The notes below the pieces were generated by a model, which searched no databases, was not told the origin of the DNA, and saw only the letters and a program-made list of their open reading frames with translations. A stretch of DNA of 64,000 bases, taken from NCBI GenBank assembly GCA_016946835.1, contig JACVTC010000212.1, forward strand, positions 80,001-144,000, given 5' to 3'. Shown one piece after another: positions 10,536-23,100 of the stretch. The position numbers and the translations under genes are program-made. The stretch is from Neocallimastix lanati (nom. inval.) (lineage: Eukaryota; Neocallimastigomycota; Neocallimastigomycetes; Neocallimastigales; Neocallimastigaceae). Numbering within the stretch: the stretch's first letter is position 1; each line of letters begins with the position of its first letter.

Positions 10536-11328
10536 AATCTTTAATAATTAATTATTACATAATTAATTAATGTAATAAAATTACATAAATTTATGATTTA
10601 CGTATATGAAAATTAATTATAAATTTATGTAAACTTTTCATAAAGGAAAAATTATTATTTAAATAATTTTGGATAATAACTTTAATCTAAATAATTTATT
10701 TAAGTTAGTTAATTTAGTTTATTTAAAATAGTTATTCTATTTAACTTAGTTAATTTAGTTTAGTTAGTTTAAAATACTTTAAAATTAATTTCGGAATAGT
10801 TTTAAATAGTTAAAATTAGTTTAAATAGTTTATAAAAATAGTTTTGAATTGTAAATATATAAACATTAGTATTAATAATATTTATATAATAAATATATAA
10901 TAAATGAGTTGTTATTGAATTTAATTATTAATGTAAATAAGTTGAAAGTTTATTGAATTAATTATTATTTAGTTTAGTTAATTATTATTTAATAAAATTA
11001 TTAATAAATATTTTGTTTATAAATAAATAGTAATATATGTAAATTAGATAGAAATAATATATTATAATGTAATAATGAAAAAATATAAATACATGTAAAT
11101 TTCTATAATTAAATCGATGTATTAGTTATTGACTATATAATAGTTTATAACAAAAAAGATATTTAATTTTTTTATTAATAAAGATTATTTTATTTAAAAA
11201 AACGAATTTTTATTACGTGTTCTTTTTTATTTTGGTGTTAAAATTTGTTATTTGTAATCTGTTTCTGATAAAACTCTTTACAATAACTAATACCTTATAA
11301 ATCAAAGAAACACGTTACAAATAACAAG
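10536..11328. other. AT-rich spacer, no gene seen
   Basis: Abrupt change of sequence at about 10535, where copia homology stops. The stretch has many TTAGTTTA-type short repeats (10690-10850). Nothing coding is recognised. Confidence 0.4.
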
Positions 11329-11440
11329 TTTTTGGATAATTGCCGCCGTGTTTAGAACAAGTAACTGAATTCTTGGATAACTACCGCCGTGTTTAGAAGA
11401 AGTAACTGAATTTTTGGATAACTACCGCCTTGTTCAGGAT
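11329..11440 (+). repeat. Tandem repeat, 41-bp unit, 2.7 copies
   Basis: Units at 11329-11369, 11370-11410 and 11411-11440 each begin TTTTGGATAA, then CCGCCGTGTTTAG. The unit is GC-rich for this window. It lies upstream of the Ty3 family A gag and may be part of its leader. Confidence 0.8.
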
Positions 11441-11454
11441 ATCTACCTTAGATA

Positions 11455-11565
11455 AAATTTGTATTTGGATTAATTGTTTCATTATTTTTATTATTTTATA
11501 TTTAGTTGTATACTCGTTCGACACCTTTTTAAGTGGATAGCGTCTGAACGACTTAACAACATTAA

Positions 11566-11622
<57 letters not shown>

Positions 11623-12060
11623 GTAATTAATAAAAGATTTTCTTGTTTATCAAGTGAATAATTAAATTATACACTTAATAAATCCTAATTGAATTAAGTG
11701 AACGCATAATTATAAGTTACAAATTTTTTTTAAAAAAAAAAAAAAAAAAAAAATCAAATTAGTACTTAGATTAATTAGCTTGTTATTTTATTATTTTATA
11801 TTTAGTTGATTACTCGTTCGACACCTTTTCAAGTGGATAGAGTCTGAACGACTTATCAACGTTAAATATAATAATAATTATTATAATAAGTTATTCATAA
11901 ACGGATATTTAGTTCTTGCTATTCATCAAATGAATAAGCAAATACATCTAATAAAATCTTAATTAGGTGGACATATAAATTATAAGTTATATATTATAAA
12001 TTTGGAATATTCAATAAATTCATACGTTAATTAACTAATAGTTACTTGATATTCAATATT
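11455..12060 (+). repeat. Direct duplication of about 300 bp in the family A leader
   Basis: 11455-11745 and 11756-12060 are diverged direct copies. Both contain ACTCGTTCGACACC and TCTGAACGACTT, which pair as TCGTTC / GAACGA to form a stem of conserved position. The first copy has an (ATA)n microsatellite at 11567-11622; the second has only a few units. It sits directly before gag. Confidence 0.65.
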
Positions 12061-12065
12061 TCAAA

Positions 12066-14603
12066 TTGGAGGAATTAAATTTAATTTTTCAAAATTTAAA
12101 TATTAACGATATTATGGATGACCATCAAATACAGCAACAACAATTACCTCCTCTTAAAATAGTAAATGATCCTCCGGTATTTTCAGGAAACAAAAGAGAA
12201 CTTGATGGATTCCTGACAAGAGTTGAACTAGCTATTAATACCCACCCTCAACGATTTATTAATGATGCTATGAGAGTTAATTTTGTCATTTCATATTTAA
12301 ATGGTAAAGCTTTGAACTGGGCCTCATGTCTCCGAAGAAATAACAACGCTATTTTAAACTACCTGGAACAATTTCTAGCTGAACTTAGAAGAAACTTTGG
12401 AGATCCTGATGTCGAAGCCGTAGTAGCAAATGGGCGTTTATGCAATATTCGACAATTCAAATATGGTAGAGTTGTTGAATATATAACGGAATTTCAAAAA
12501 ATTAGCCAATATTCCGATTTTAATGAATCAGCAAAAATTTACATGTTTATCAGAGGACTTCACTACAAAATGAGAGAACACTTAGCTCTTGTTAATCCGA
12601 ACCCTAATAACCTTCAGAATTTGTTTAGAGATGCCATTAATATAGAGAACCTTACAAAGCGTAATGACATTAGAGAATACTATTTAGCACATCAGGATAG
12701 AAGAAACTATAATCAAGATGACCCCATGGACGTGGATTTATACCGCATCAAAAAGGGTCAAAAAGCGACAAGATATTTTCCATCTCACAAAAGTTTCTAT
12801 AACGACTCCGAAACAAATAAGGAAGAAGAAAGAAGAAAAGGTTTATGCTTTATTTGTGGGAAGGCCGGGCATTTACAATTCAATTGCCCTAATAAGAAGA
12901 AACCAAAAAATTTCAAGGTGATCAATAAAATTCCGAATGATGAAGCCTCCTCTTCTAATACTTCTCTCCCCTCTTCCTCCGTCAGAAGAATTAAATTAAT
13001 TAATGATAATGAAAATGTTCATAAAATTTTGGAAATTATTGAATTCGAGAATAAGAATTTTAAAGGGAAAACTAATATCCTTTACTTCTATATTAAAACT
13101 AATGATTCTAAAGAAGTAAAAGTGAAAGTTCTTATTGATTCTGGTTCTGATATTAATTGTATTCACCCAGAATTTGCAAGAGTTAATAATATAAAACTTA
13201 TGAAAGCTGAAAATCCTTTCAAAGTTGCCGGTCTGGGATATGGTTTATCTACAGTCAAAAATATAACCGAAAAATGTATGCTCCGTTTCAAGAACCATTT
13301 TGAGGTCATCCAATTATATGCCCTTCGTATCCCCGATGTCGATATCATTTTAGGATTACCTTGGATTGAAAAGCATTGTCCAATAAACTACCATGACTCA
13401 AGAAAAATTGCTTTTTGCTCTGGATACTGTGCTCGACATTGCAACGTAGGAAAAAGGAATAGAAAAAATAAGAATAAAAAGAAGTTAAACAAAATTTCTA
13501 CTAAAGGAAAGGAACAATATGAAGAACTTTCCATAACAAAGGAAAAGAATAATACTAAGCGTAAGTATTCCTTCGAATCTGATTCCGATATGGATTCTGA
13601 TGAAGAAATTACGATTAGAGGTCGTCGTACTCGTATTAAAACTTGTAGTGAAAAAGAAGAACTTAATGATGTAAAAAATTTTTGTATAATTAATTATGAT
13701 AGTGATGTAAATGATAGTTTTATGTTTGATAATGATGATGAAATTTATGAATTTAGTGATAGTAATAATATTAATTTAGATGCTACCACTAGTCACCATG
13801 AGACAGTGGGCCAAGTGGAAAGGAACAATGCCTACGTAGAGACTTATTTACGGTGCTTTGTGGGAACCTACGATGACGAAAGCTGGATGGACTACTTGTT
13901 CTTAGCAGAATTCTGCTATAACAACGCAATCCATGCTTCTACCCAACAATCTCCTTTCCTCACCCTGTATAACTACCAGGTACACAACTCCCCTAAGACA
14001 ACCGACTTAGTGCACTCGTTAGGCGAAGCTAAAATGATCGATAGTTTTGCGCACAACTTGGGAAACCTAAAGCACATTTTAGAAATCGCCCAAACAAGAT
14101 ATCTGGATAATATGGATAGGACCCGTACAGATAATTACCCCAGGTATAGGTTGTTAGATAAAGTATGGCTAAGGAAACCAGAGAATTACGATGCGTTGCC
14201 GTTCTATAAACTTGCAACAAGAAAATTCGGACCATTCAAGGTAGTTGGTGTCGATGAAGAAAAGAAGAACTACAGGTTAGATATAAGTCGTTCACCCTTC
14301 CCAAATATGTACCCTGGGTTCCATGTGAGTGAATTGGAACCATTTTACAAATTGCCTAAAACATTAGTGCCGGCTCCTGCGGGAAACCAAAAGATAATTC
14401 ATATCCTTGGATCAAGGAAACACCAAGGGCAGTATCAATATCTGGTTGCGTTCCAGAATGACAAACAAGAGTGGGTCAACGCCGATGTGATCGACGACAA
14501 TCCTCACTACGCTGAATTGCTGGAGGATTACCAAGATTTTAGTTACAGCCAGTTTATTGCTAGCGTTGTCAACCATTAGTAGCTTGCTCCTTGGGAGAAG
14601 CCT
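12066..14603 (+). mobile_element. Ty3 (Metaviridae) family A fossil: gag, protease, integrase end, chromodomain
   Basis: An open frame runs 12066-14579 (first ATG at 12114). The parts in order are a retrotransposon gag domain (GKALNWASCLRR, then LRRNFGDPD), a CCHC knuckle (CFICGKAGHLQFNC), a retropepsin-like protease (VLIDSGSDINCIHPEF, ILGLPWIEKHCP), the C-terminal part of integrase (QVERNNAYVETYLR, EFCYNNAIHAS), a GPF-type segment (RKFGPFKVVGVDEE) and a chromodomain-like end (ILGSRKHQGQYQYLVAF). Reverse transcriptase and RNase H are not present, so the element is broken and looks recombined despite the long frame. A purine tract and the LTR at 14604 follow. Chromodomain elements are known to target chromatin on integration. 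Confidence 0.85.
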
Positions 14604-15160
14604 TGTAACAGATACATGGTAACTTCAAGCCTATCCAATGATAGTTCTTTGGTTACGTAACGTATCTCTAAACAGCTAGCAATTTCGGCTAATCAAATAA
14701 AATCTTTTGTTAATTTTGTACATTAAGTTTTATTATTTTTATAATTAATTATATAATTAAAAAATTAGTTAAATATATTGTATTTAGTGATTAGTAAACT
14801 GAGTTAAATTAAATTATTTACCAATCATAAAATTATTGACATGTATAAATAATAATTAAACCTGTAACTGTAACGCACCAGCGTTACTATTAACGTAAAT
14901 TGTTATTATAAATATTAATATTAATAAATAAAATATAATTACTAAATAAAAATATATTACTCAGTGTAAGCCCAGTAACTAATAACGAATAGAGTTATAA
15001 AGTGCTGCGCTATATTCTAGTGTGATAGGAAATAATAGTTATAAATTTTATTAATTTAGTGTTTATTGTTAACAACTCGAATAGAGAGGTGTTAAGTTAT
15101 CTTAGCCTTTAAATTTAGTTGTTATTCGTTATTTTAGTTAATAATAAACTACCTTTTACA
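14604..15160 (+). repeat. LTR of family A
   Basis: This 557-bp LTR begins TGTAACAGATACATGG and ends TACCTTTTACA. It follows the purine tract GGGAGAAG. Relatives are at 55248-55806 and 57797-58348. Shared internal blocks include CTATCCAATGATAG (a hairpin), GTGTAAGCCCAGTA and AACTCGAATAGAGAGG. Confidence 0.9.
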
Positions 15161-15183
15161 ATTTGTAAAAGGAAATCTTGGTA

Positions 15184-15226
15184 TAGCGCTATAGCCATGA
15201 ATCGAACTACTCGAGTTCGATTCACA
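15184..15226 (+). other. tRNA-like palindromic B-box motif
   Basis: The inverted repeat GAATCGAACT / AGTTCGATTC (15199-15223) contains a sequence close to the pol III B-box (GTTCGATTC). A near-identical motif lies at 36865-36889, where an A-box-like stretch precedes it. Here the left part is shortened to TAGCGCTATAG. Confidence 0.5.
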
Positions 15227-15255
15227 CTTAAATCTACTTTTTGAATATTTTATTT

Positions 15256-16445
15256 TCATTGTTATTTGCGAATTTGATAAAGACGAAGTCGAATTCTTAG
15301 GACATATAATCACTGGATACGGTATTTCAACAGATCCTAAGAAAATTAAATCTATAGGAGAATGGCCTGTCCCTAATTGCGTTAAGGATGTTCAACGTTT
15401 CATGGGTCTATGTAATTATTATAGAAGATTTGTGAAGAACTTTGTGGCTATTGCCAAGCCTTTGCACGCTCTTACGAAGAAAGGAAAAAAATTTGTTTGG
15501 TCTGCTGAATGTGAGTATGCTTTTTCAATCTTGAAAAAGAGATTAACCAGCTCTCCTATCCTATTACATCCTGATACTACTAAACCTTTCATAGTAGAAT
15601 GTGATGCCAGTAGTTTTGCTATTGGTGCAGTTCTTTCTCAGTATGATAAAGAAAACCGATTACACCCTGTTGCTTATTTTTCTAGAAGTCTTAACAACCC
15701 TGAGTTAAATTATTCTATCACCGACAAGGAACTTCTAGCTATTAAGGATGCTTTCTCTACCTGGCGTCATCTCTTATTGGGTGCTAAGTTCAAAATCAAA
15801 GTCTTCACCGACCATAAGAACCTTCTATACACTCTTGGAGGAAAGATAGGTAACAAAGACAACATCGTTGGCATCTATTCTTCCAGGAGTACGACTTTGA
15901 ACTCAGCTATCGCCAAGGATGCAAAAATGGTAAGCCTGACTCACTATCACGAAGACCCGATTATGAAAGAGAAGATATTGAAGATACCCCTGAATTTATC
16001 TTAGATAGCAAAAATATTAAAGAAATAACTTGCTTAATTAGCATTGCTAGTGACCTTCTTAATTCTATAATTGAAAACTTAAAGGATGATAAACTCGCAG
16101 ATGACCTTCGTATCTACTTCTCTCCCAATAATGTATCTCAAAATTACCCTTATAAACCTTTCAGGAAAATGAATAAGTTTAAGATTGAAAATAACTTAAT
16201 ATTATATAACTTGATTTATATTCCTGAAAAGCTTCGTTTAGACATCCTCACTCGCTACCATTACAAACCTGCTGCTGGACATTTGGGTATAAGAAGAACT
16301 TTGGAATTGATCTCTCGTAATTTCTGGTGGCCAAAAATGGAAGAAGATGCTAAAAGTTTCATTCTATCATGTGAAACTTGTACGAGAAATAAGAAGTCCA
16401 GACACCGTCAATATGGGTTACTACAACAAATTAATCATTATTTAG
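15256..16445 (+). mobile_element. Ty3 fossil: reverse transcriptase end, RNase H, integrase zinc domain
   Basis: Parts in order are: the end of reverse transcriptase (EFLGHIITGYG, then FMGLCNYYRRFVKNF), RNase H (VECDASSFAIGAVLSQ, VFTDHKNLLY) and the integrase HHCC zinc-binding domain (GHLGIRRTLELI, CETCTRNKK). It is broken, with at least two breaks, and lacks both ends. It lies just downstream of the family A LTR but has no LTR of its own. It may be another family A piece or a nested insertion. Confidence 0.85.
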
Positions 16446-17866
16446 TATGATCATACGCCTCAAAATCCTTTTACAATATAAATATATATTATTTATTATT
16501 ATTAAATAATAATAATAATAAAATTATTGAATATAATTTATACTTTTTAAAGTATAATTAATTGTTTATTTTTTATTTATTATTATCTAACCTTTTAAAC
16601 TATTGTTTATTATTTTATATAACTTTTTATTGTTTATTTTTTATGTATAAAAGAATAGTGAATTAATTGTTTTAAATAATCTTCGTAAGATTATTAATAT
16701 TTTAATAATCTGATAACTTCATTCATTAAAAAATATTATTAAATAAAATCAAATAAAATAATAAAATAAAAATATAATAAAATTCTATAAGAACACTGAT
16801 AAAATAAAATTTAATTATTATAAAGAAGTTATTAGTTTAAAGCATTCCAACCAAGTTATATTAAAACCAAATATAATCTTAACAATTTTAACTAAGAAAA
16901 TATAATTATTTTATTTAATAATAATTATAGATTTTTACAATTGTTGAGGTTCGGGACAGATCAGTAATAAATATAGAAATAAACACTAAAATAAAAAATT
17001 AAAAATTAAAATATATCTTTTTTTTTAAAATATTTTATTTATTTATTTAATAAAAATTATTCAATTAAAACTAAAGATAATTTAATTTCTTGATTAAGAT
17101 TATATTTTTTTTTTCAGATTATTTTTCTAAAATACAATTTTCTCATCTATTTATATTTTTTTTATCGTTAGAAATGGTCAAGCCATTTCTTTAGAATATC
17201 TTAGAGTTACATGTTTGAATTGTATTTAAATTATAAATTCATAATCTATTCTATTATAATAAATAATTATTACATATTATTAAATTCTAAACTATTTATT
17301 ATTAATTGTAGTGATAATATATTTTAAAAATAATTTTATTACTTTTACAGAACTATTAGTAATAGAGTATTATTTAATTTTATACTATTTTTAAATAAAA
17401 GTATTTTAGATTATTATCTTTTATTAATCTTATTATAAATAGGGTGTATTTTGGAAGGAAGTATTACTAATTTTAATGACAAGGATCATGGATTTAAGTA
17501 AAATATTTTTAAATCATTATTAATTATATTAATTTTTATTAGTAATAAATAATCTGTATTAGTAATATTTGTAAAATTAAATTTTCTTTAATAATAAAAT
17601 ATTGATAGAATAAATCATATTAATAAAACTAGATATTGATAATAATATTGATATTAATAATATAATATTAATTTTAATAATAAAGTATTGATATTAATAA
17701 AGAATTTATATTAATAATAATAAATTTAATATTAGTAATAATTTGGCAGTAATAGAACATAAGAAAGTTCCCCAAGTAAGGAAATAAATAATTTAATTTT
17801 AGTGGTTAAGTTATTTTTATGAAAAATAATAAAACTAACATTATTTGTTCATTCCTTAACACAATA
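16446..17866. other. AT-rich spacer with a possible old family B LTR end
   Basis: About 16500-16939 ends with ATTATAGATTTTTACA, which resembles the family B LTR start on the minus strand (TGTAAGAATCTATAAT), and carries a TATAAAAGAA motif; it lacks the family's conserved TATA-proximal hairpin, so assignment is weak. 17168-17192 has a hairpin AGAAATGG / CCATTTCT. No coding sequence is seen. Confidence 0.4.
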
Positions 17867-18840
17867 TGTAAGAATCTATAATTATTTTTAACAAAATAAT
17901 TATATTTTCTTAGTTAGGTTATAATTAATATCACTTTTATTTAACTCATAATTCATTTATACAATTAATTATAATTAATAATTTATTTAATTATATATTA
18001 AAATTTTATTTAGTTTAATATTAAAAATTTATTTAATTAAATAATTTTTATACATTTAAAATAATATTAAATTTATTTAATTATTCACTTAATTATTAAA
18101 TTTATTAGTTTTAGTTTTCTCTCACTTATTAAATCATAAACTAAAACACTATTCTGTATTTTATCATGTATTCTGTATTTTATCATGTATTCTGTATTGT
18201 ATTAATCATGTATTTTATTATTAATGAATTGTTTTATATTTTTTATGTAAAGTTCTATAAAATAGAACTAAATAGATTAAATTTTAAATTTTATGATCGA
18301 AATAATTTTCGTTATTTTATTCTTTTATTTTCGATCATTATATTAGATTAAGTAATCGGTTAATTAAGGTTTTTCCAATTACTTCTTAAAAGTAATCGGT
18401 TTTACTTAATTAACGCGATGATCGATATAGATAGAATATCGATCAAAAAACTTATCTAGGTTTTTCTTCTAGTCTTTTCCTAGATAAGAAATTTGTTAAG
18501 ATTAGAACCCCTTTTGATTTTAACCTTATTTTGACAAAAAAGTATAAATAAGGCTCTTGAGTTCTCTTTGAGAAATCAAGAGTTATTATTATAACAATTA
18601 TAATATAATAATAATAACAATAGTTTTAACATTTAAAATTTCTAATAAATAATAAAATAAATTATTTTAATAAAACAAATTTTATAATTAAAACTTTTCC
18701 TTATCAATTTTAGTGTTTCGTCTATTATAATTCGTTATAATAAACTCGATAATTAGAAAGAACCATAGGTAAGTATGATTCTGTTCTAACCTTTAATATT
18801 AGCAGTTAGAGCTAATATTTGTTAAGATTTTGATATAATT
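17867..18840 (+). repeat. LTR of family B (plus strand), right end unclear
   Basis: Begins TGTAAGAATCTATAATTATT, as all family B LTRs do. It contains tandem ATTCTGTATTTTATC units (18153-18215), the GATCGATAT cluster, TATAAATAAGG (18543-18553) and the hairpin CTCTTGA...TCAAGAG directly after it. Downstream are TAATAAACTC and a perfect splice-donor-like GGTAAGTATG at 18769. The right terminus is not recognisable. Confidence 0.75.
18543..18592 (+). promoter_or_regulatory. Family B LTR TATA box and start-site hairpin
   Basis: TATAAATAAGG is followed at once by an inverted repeat (CTCTTGA / TCAAGAG). The same pair is found in the other family B LTRs near 36210-36255, 47555-47600, 48962-49005, 54655-54700 and 58655-58700; the short LTR at 35451 has the hairpin. 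Confidence 0.6.
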
Positions 18841-19321
18841 TATAGTTTAAATTTAAATAAAATAATATGTTTTATTAAAAAATATTCACTAAGTCGATAT
18901 ATCTATACAGTAATATACTATATAGATATATAATAATAAAAATAAATATTTAAATGTTTAGTTTAATAAAAATTTTATTTATTATAAACTTTGATAATTA
19001 GAATTATTAATTTAATTTTAAATTTGTTTATTTTATTTAATAATAAAATATCTATAATATATTACTATTAAGGTAATTTTACAATAACCTTACAAAGAAC
19101 ATAAAAGATAGATTTTTACATCTTTCTTTTATACTTTGTAAGTTACAAAATAATAATATTTAATTATAAGATAGTAATAATATAGTAATATAAATAATAA
19201 TAAAATATAAGGATAAATTTAATTATATAATTAATTTGAATAATTGAATTTAATATAGATATGTTGTAAACATATATAAAAACATAATATAAATAAAATA
19301 CACGTGATGTCAAATGTAATG
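18841..19321. other. AT-rich sequence flanking element C
   Basis: No ORF or named repeat. Contains an inverted pair around 19095-19140 (GTAAGGTTATTG-like and CTTTGTAAG). It ends in the 4-bp target duplication AATG of element C. Confidence 0.4.
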
Positions 19322-19794
19322 TGATATTCTTTATGTTGTAGCTGGTTTAATAAGTGTATTTGAGTTATTAATAATTTTTATTAATATTTTATTATTTTAT
19401 AATTACAATATTATTTCTACTAAAGAAAAACAAAAATAAGAATAAGAGTTAATATTAATTATACTGTAAAAGTATTAATAATATATAATTATTATAAATA
19501 AATATATATATATATAATATATATAATTAAATAATAATATATAAATAATATAAACTATTATATTAATTATATATACTTTAATAATTATAAACTTTAATAA
19601 TTTAAAATAAGAAGTATAATTTAATATTTAAGAAATATATATAAGAAATATAAATAATATATAAAAAATATAAATAATATAAAATATAAATAATAATATA
19701 AAATATATAATAATATAAATTATTATAAATAATAAGATATAAATTTAATATCTGAATATACAAATATGTTGCTACACATATTTGTTTTATATCA
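19322..19794 (-). repeat. Family C 3' LTR
   Basis: 473 bp. On the minus strand it begins TGATATAAAACAAATATG and ends AAAGAATATCA. The terminal palindrome CAAATATGT / ACATATTTG is shared with the family D LTRs. A purine-rich GCAGGGAAG precedes it. Confidence 0.9.
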
Positions 19795-20170
19795 GAAACT
19801 TCCCTGCTAGAATTGAACTTAATTTCGCAAGAAATTAGTGAAATTAAATTTATAATAATTTAGATTAAAAATTTTTATATTAATTTATATTAAATTTTAA
19901 TAATAATAAAAAAAATGAAATTTTTGAAAATTTTTATAATAAAATTTTAATAATAAAAAAAATTTTTTTTTTTATATAAAGAAATTAAAGATTTTTGAAA
20001 TTTCAATTTGAAATTTCATTCATTAAAAGTTAATATATTTTTAATATGGACGTTTCTTTCCAATTTTGTACCGTCCATGGCATCCTGTAATTGAACTGTA
20101 TTCCAAGATATGTCCTTAATTATATATGGACCAAGGAAATACGGTTCAAGTTTAGTTCGTTGGTGATTTC

Positions 20171-23100
20171 TTATTTTACTAAATCACCAATTTTAAAATT
20201 TTTCTTATTTTCCATACTTTGTTGAGCTTGTCTTCGAGTTTTCCAATAATGGATTGTTCCAAGCATTTTTTTTGCTGCTTTTTCAACCCATTTAGCATGC
20301 TCAACGAACCTTTCCATTAATATTTCGTCCATAGTTCTACTATTATCTTCCAAAATTGAATTTCTTAAATTTATATCTATAGGTAGTAATTCCTTACGTC
20401 CATATAAAAGTTCAAAACTTGAATAACCCGTTACAGCGGATTTACTGGTTCTTAAAGCCCATAAAGCCAGCGGTAACAAAATATCCCAATTTTTGTTATC
20501 ATTCGAGAAATTTCTTAATTGCTTTCCTATTTCTCTATTTCTGTTTTCCACTAATCCATTTGATTCTGGATGATATGTACTAACAAAATGAACGTACACA
20601 TCATATAGATCTAAAAATATTTTAGTATAATCAGCAATAAACTGTACACCATTATCTGTAATAATTAGTTCTGGTATACCATGTCTACTAAAAACTTCTA
20701 CTAAGAAATTTGTTACGTCCTGTGAAGTAGTAGTACGAAGTGGTTTAGCTTCTACCCACTTTGTAAAATAATCTACGCAAACAATAATATATTTATTACC
20801 TTGTTGTGTTTCTTTTAGGGGTCCAATAATATCTAAACCAACTCTAACAAAAGGAGCTTCTACAGGAGTTCCATATTTTTCTGTTGGTTTCGGCAATGGC
20901 TCAGAACGATTTAGTTGGCATATTTTGCATAGCGAAATATATTTTTTTACATCTATTATTAAATTTTTCCAGTAATACTTTTCTTTTATTCTTTCGTAAG
21001 TTTTCTGAATACCTTCATGACCCACTCTATGTTCTTTAGTAATAATTTTAATTTTTTCATAGGGATCATCAATAATTTTTCTTAATTTATTATCATCTCT
21101 AAAATATAATTTATTATCAATTTTAACTATTTTTTCGGTTAAAAATTTATACATAAATTCAGAAATGAATTTTTCGTTCTCCTCCTGGGTGAGAATGGAG
21201 CTATCAATAGGTGAATTATTAACAATGGAGAAATCAATGGAACTATTAGAATTGTTAACAGAAGTGAACAGAATGTCGCTATTAAGAAGAGAATTAGAAC
21301 TAATACAAACATTAGTAACAGAGAAGTCTTTACGAACAACTCTAGACAATGCATCAGCAATCAAATTAGCTTTACCAGGGTGATAAACAATATCAACTTG
21401 AAGTTTACTAAATTTATCACACCAACGTTGATGTTTAAGAGTATTCGGCTCACAACTTTTAATAATAGAAACTAAAGGTTTGTGATCAGTATATAGAATA
21501 GTTTTGAATGGATTACCTAAAATGTAATGTTCAAATTGGACTAAGCAATAAAAAGCAGCAGTGCCTTCAAGTTCAGTTGTAGTATAATTTTTCTCAGATT
21601 TTTTTAAACTTCTACTAACAAAATAAATTGGGTGTTCAATATTATCATCATAAAGTTGTAAAAGAACACCACCAATACCATAACCACAAGCATCAGAACG
21701 AATAATAAAGGGAATATCAAATTTAGGGTAACAGAGGATAGGGGCACTGATTAAACAATTCTTTAATAATTGAAAGCTATTGTTTTGAGAATCAGTCCAA
21801 ACAAATGGAGTATTCTTCCTTAACAAAGAACAAAGAGGTGCAGATTTAGCAGAGTAATTGTCAATGAAATTTCTATAATAACCAGTCATGCCTAGAAAAG
21901 AACGAAGTTCAGATACATTAGTAGGAGGTGTCATATTCATAATGGAAAGCGTTTTCTTATCTAGAGGAAGTAAACCATCAGTAGTAACTTTATGACCTAA
22001 AGCTTCAATTTCTGTTTGACAGAAATGACATTTTTCTATGTTTAATTTTAAATTATATTTTCTTAAAATATTAAAAACTTTGGAAAGATGAATTAGATGA
22101 TTTTCAAAACTATCGGAATAAATAATAATATCATCTAAGTATATTTGAACGCAATCATTAATTAAATCAAAGAAGATTCTATTCATTTCACGCTGGAAGG
22201 TAGCCGGCGCGTTAGTTAAACCAAAGGGCATAACTTTAAAATAGTAATTACCAAATTTCGTTGTAAAAGAAGTCTTTTCCATATCTTCAGCCCACATAGG
22301 AATTTGATGGTAACCACTAAATAAATCAATAGAAGAAAATATTTTTGCATCTTTCAAAGCATCAAAGATTTCACGAATTTTTGGGAGTGCATAGGCATCT
22401 TTAATAGTAATATCATTCAACTTCCTAAAATCAACACAAAGACGCCATTTACCATTTTTCTTTAAAAGTAAAACAACAGGAGAAGCCCATGGAGAATGAG
22501 AAGGTTCAATTAACTTTTTCTCCAATAATTTACGAAGTTCTTCCTTTAAAGCATTAGATTGAACCTGAGAAATTTTATACGCCTTTTGCTTAATTGGCAT
22601 AGAGTTTTCTTCTAAAATAATATGATGAGGAAATAATTTAGAAGGTTCCAAATCATCAGAAGAAATGGCAATAATATCATCAAATTTTTTTAATAATCTA
22701 CAAAATTTTTTATAATCTTTTTTATTTTTAAATTTTAATTGATTAATAATAGAATTAATTATATCATCTTTTTCTTTAGCACTAATATTAGAATTAGATT
22801 CATTAGCATCAACAAATAAAGTAGCCTCAACAATATCAATTTTTGGTTCAGGAGAAACACATAATAAAGACTGAGAACGGAAAGTATTTATATCTTCTAT
22901 ATTACTAATAGGTACTAATTTATCATCCATATTCATATATGCAAGAACTTTATGAATTGTGTCAATAAGAATCCTGTTATCAGATTGTGTTTTAAGAGAA
23001 ATAATCGCATCATAAAAAGGATCATCTTTATCGGAAATTTTAAAATCAGTAATAAATTCAACAGAACCCAGTTTAACAGCTAAGCGAACAATATCATAAA

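Noticed and set aside
11455-12060. 5' LTR of the family A element
   Set aside because: Does not match the family A LTR at 14604-15160 and lacks its ends; treated as a duplicated leader.
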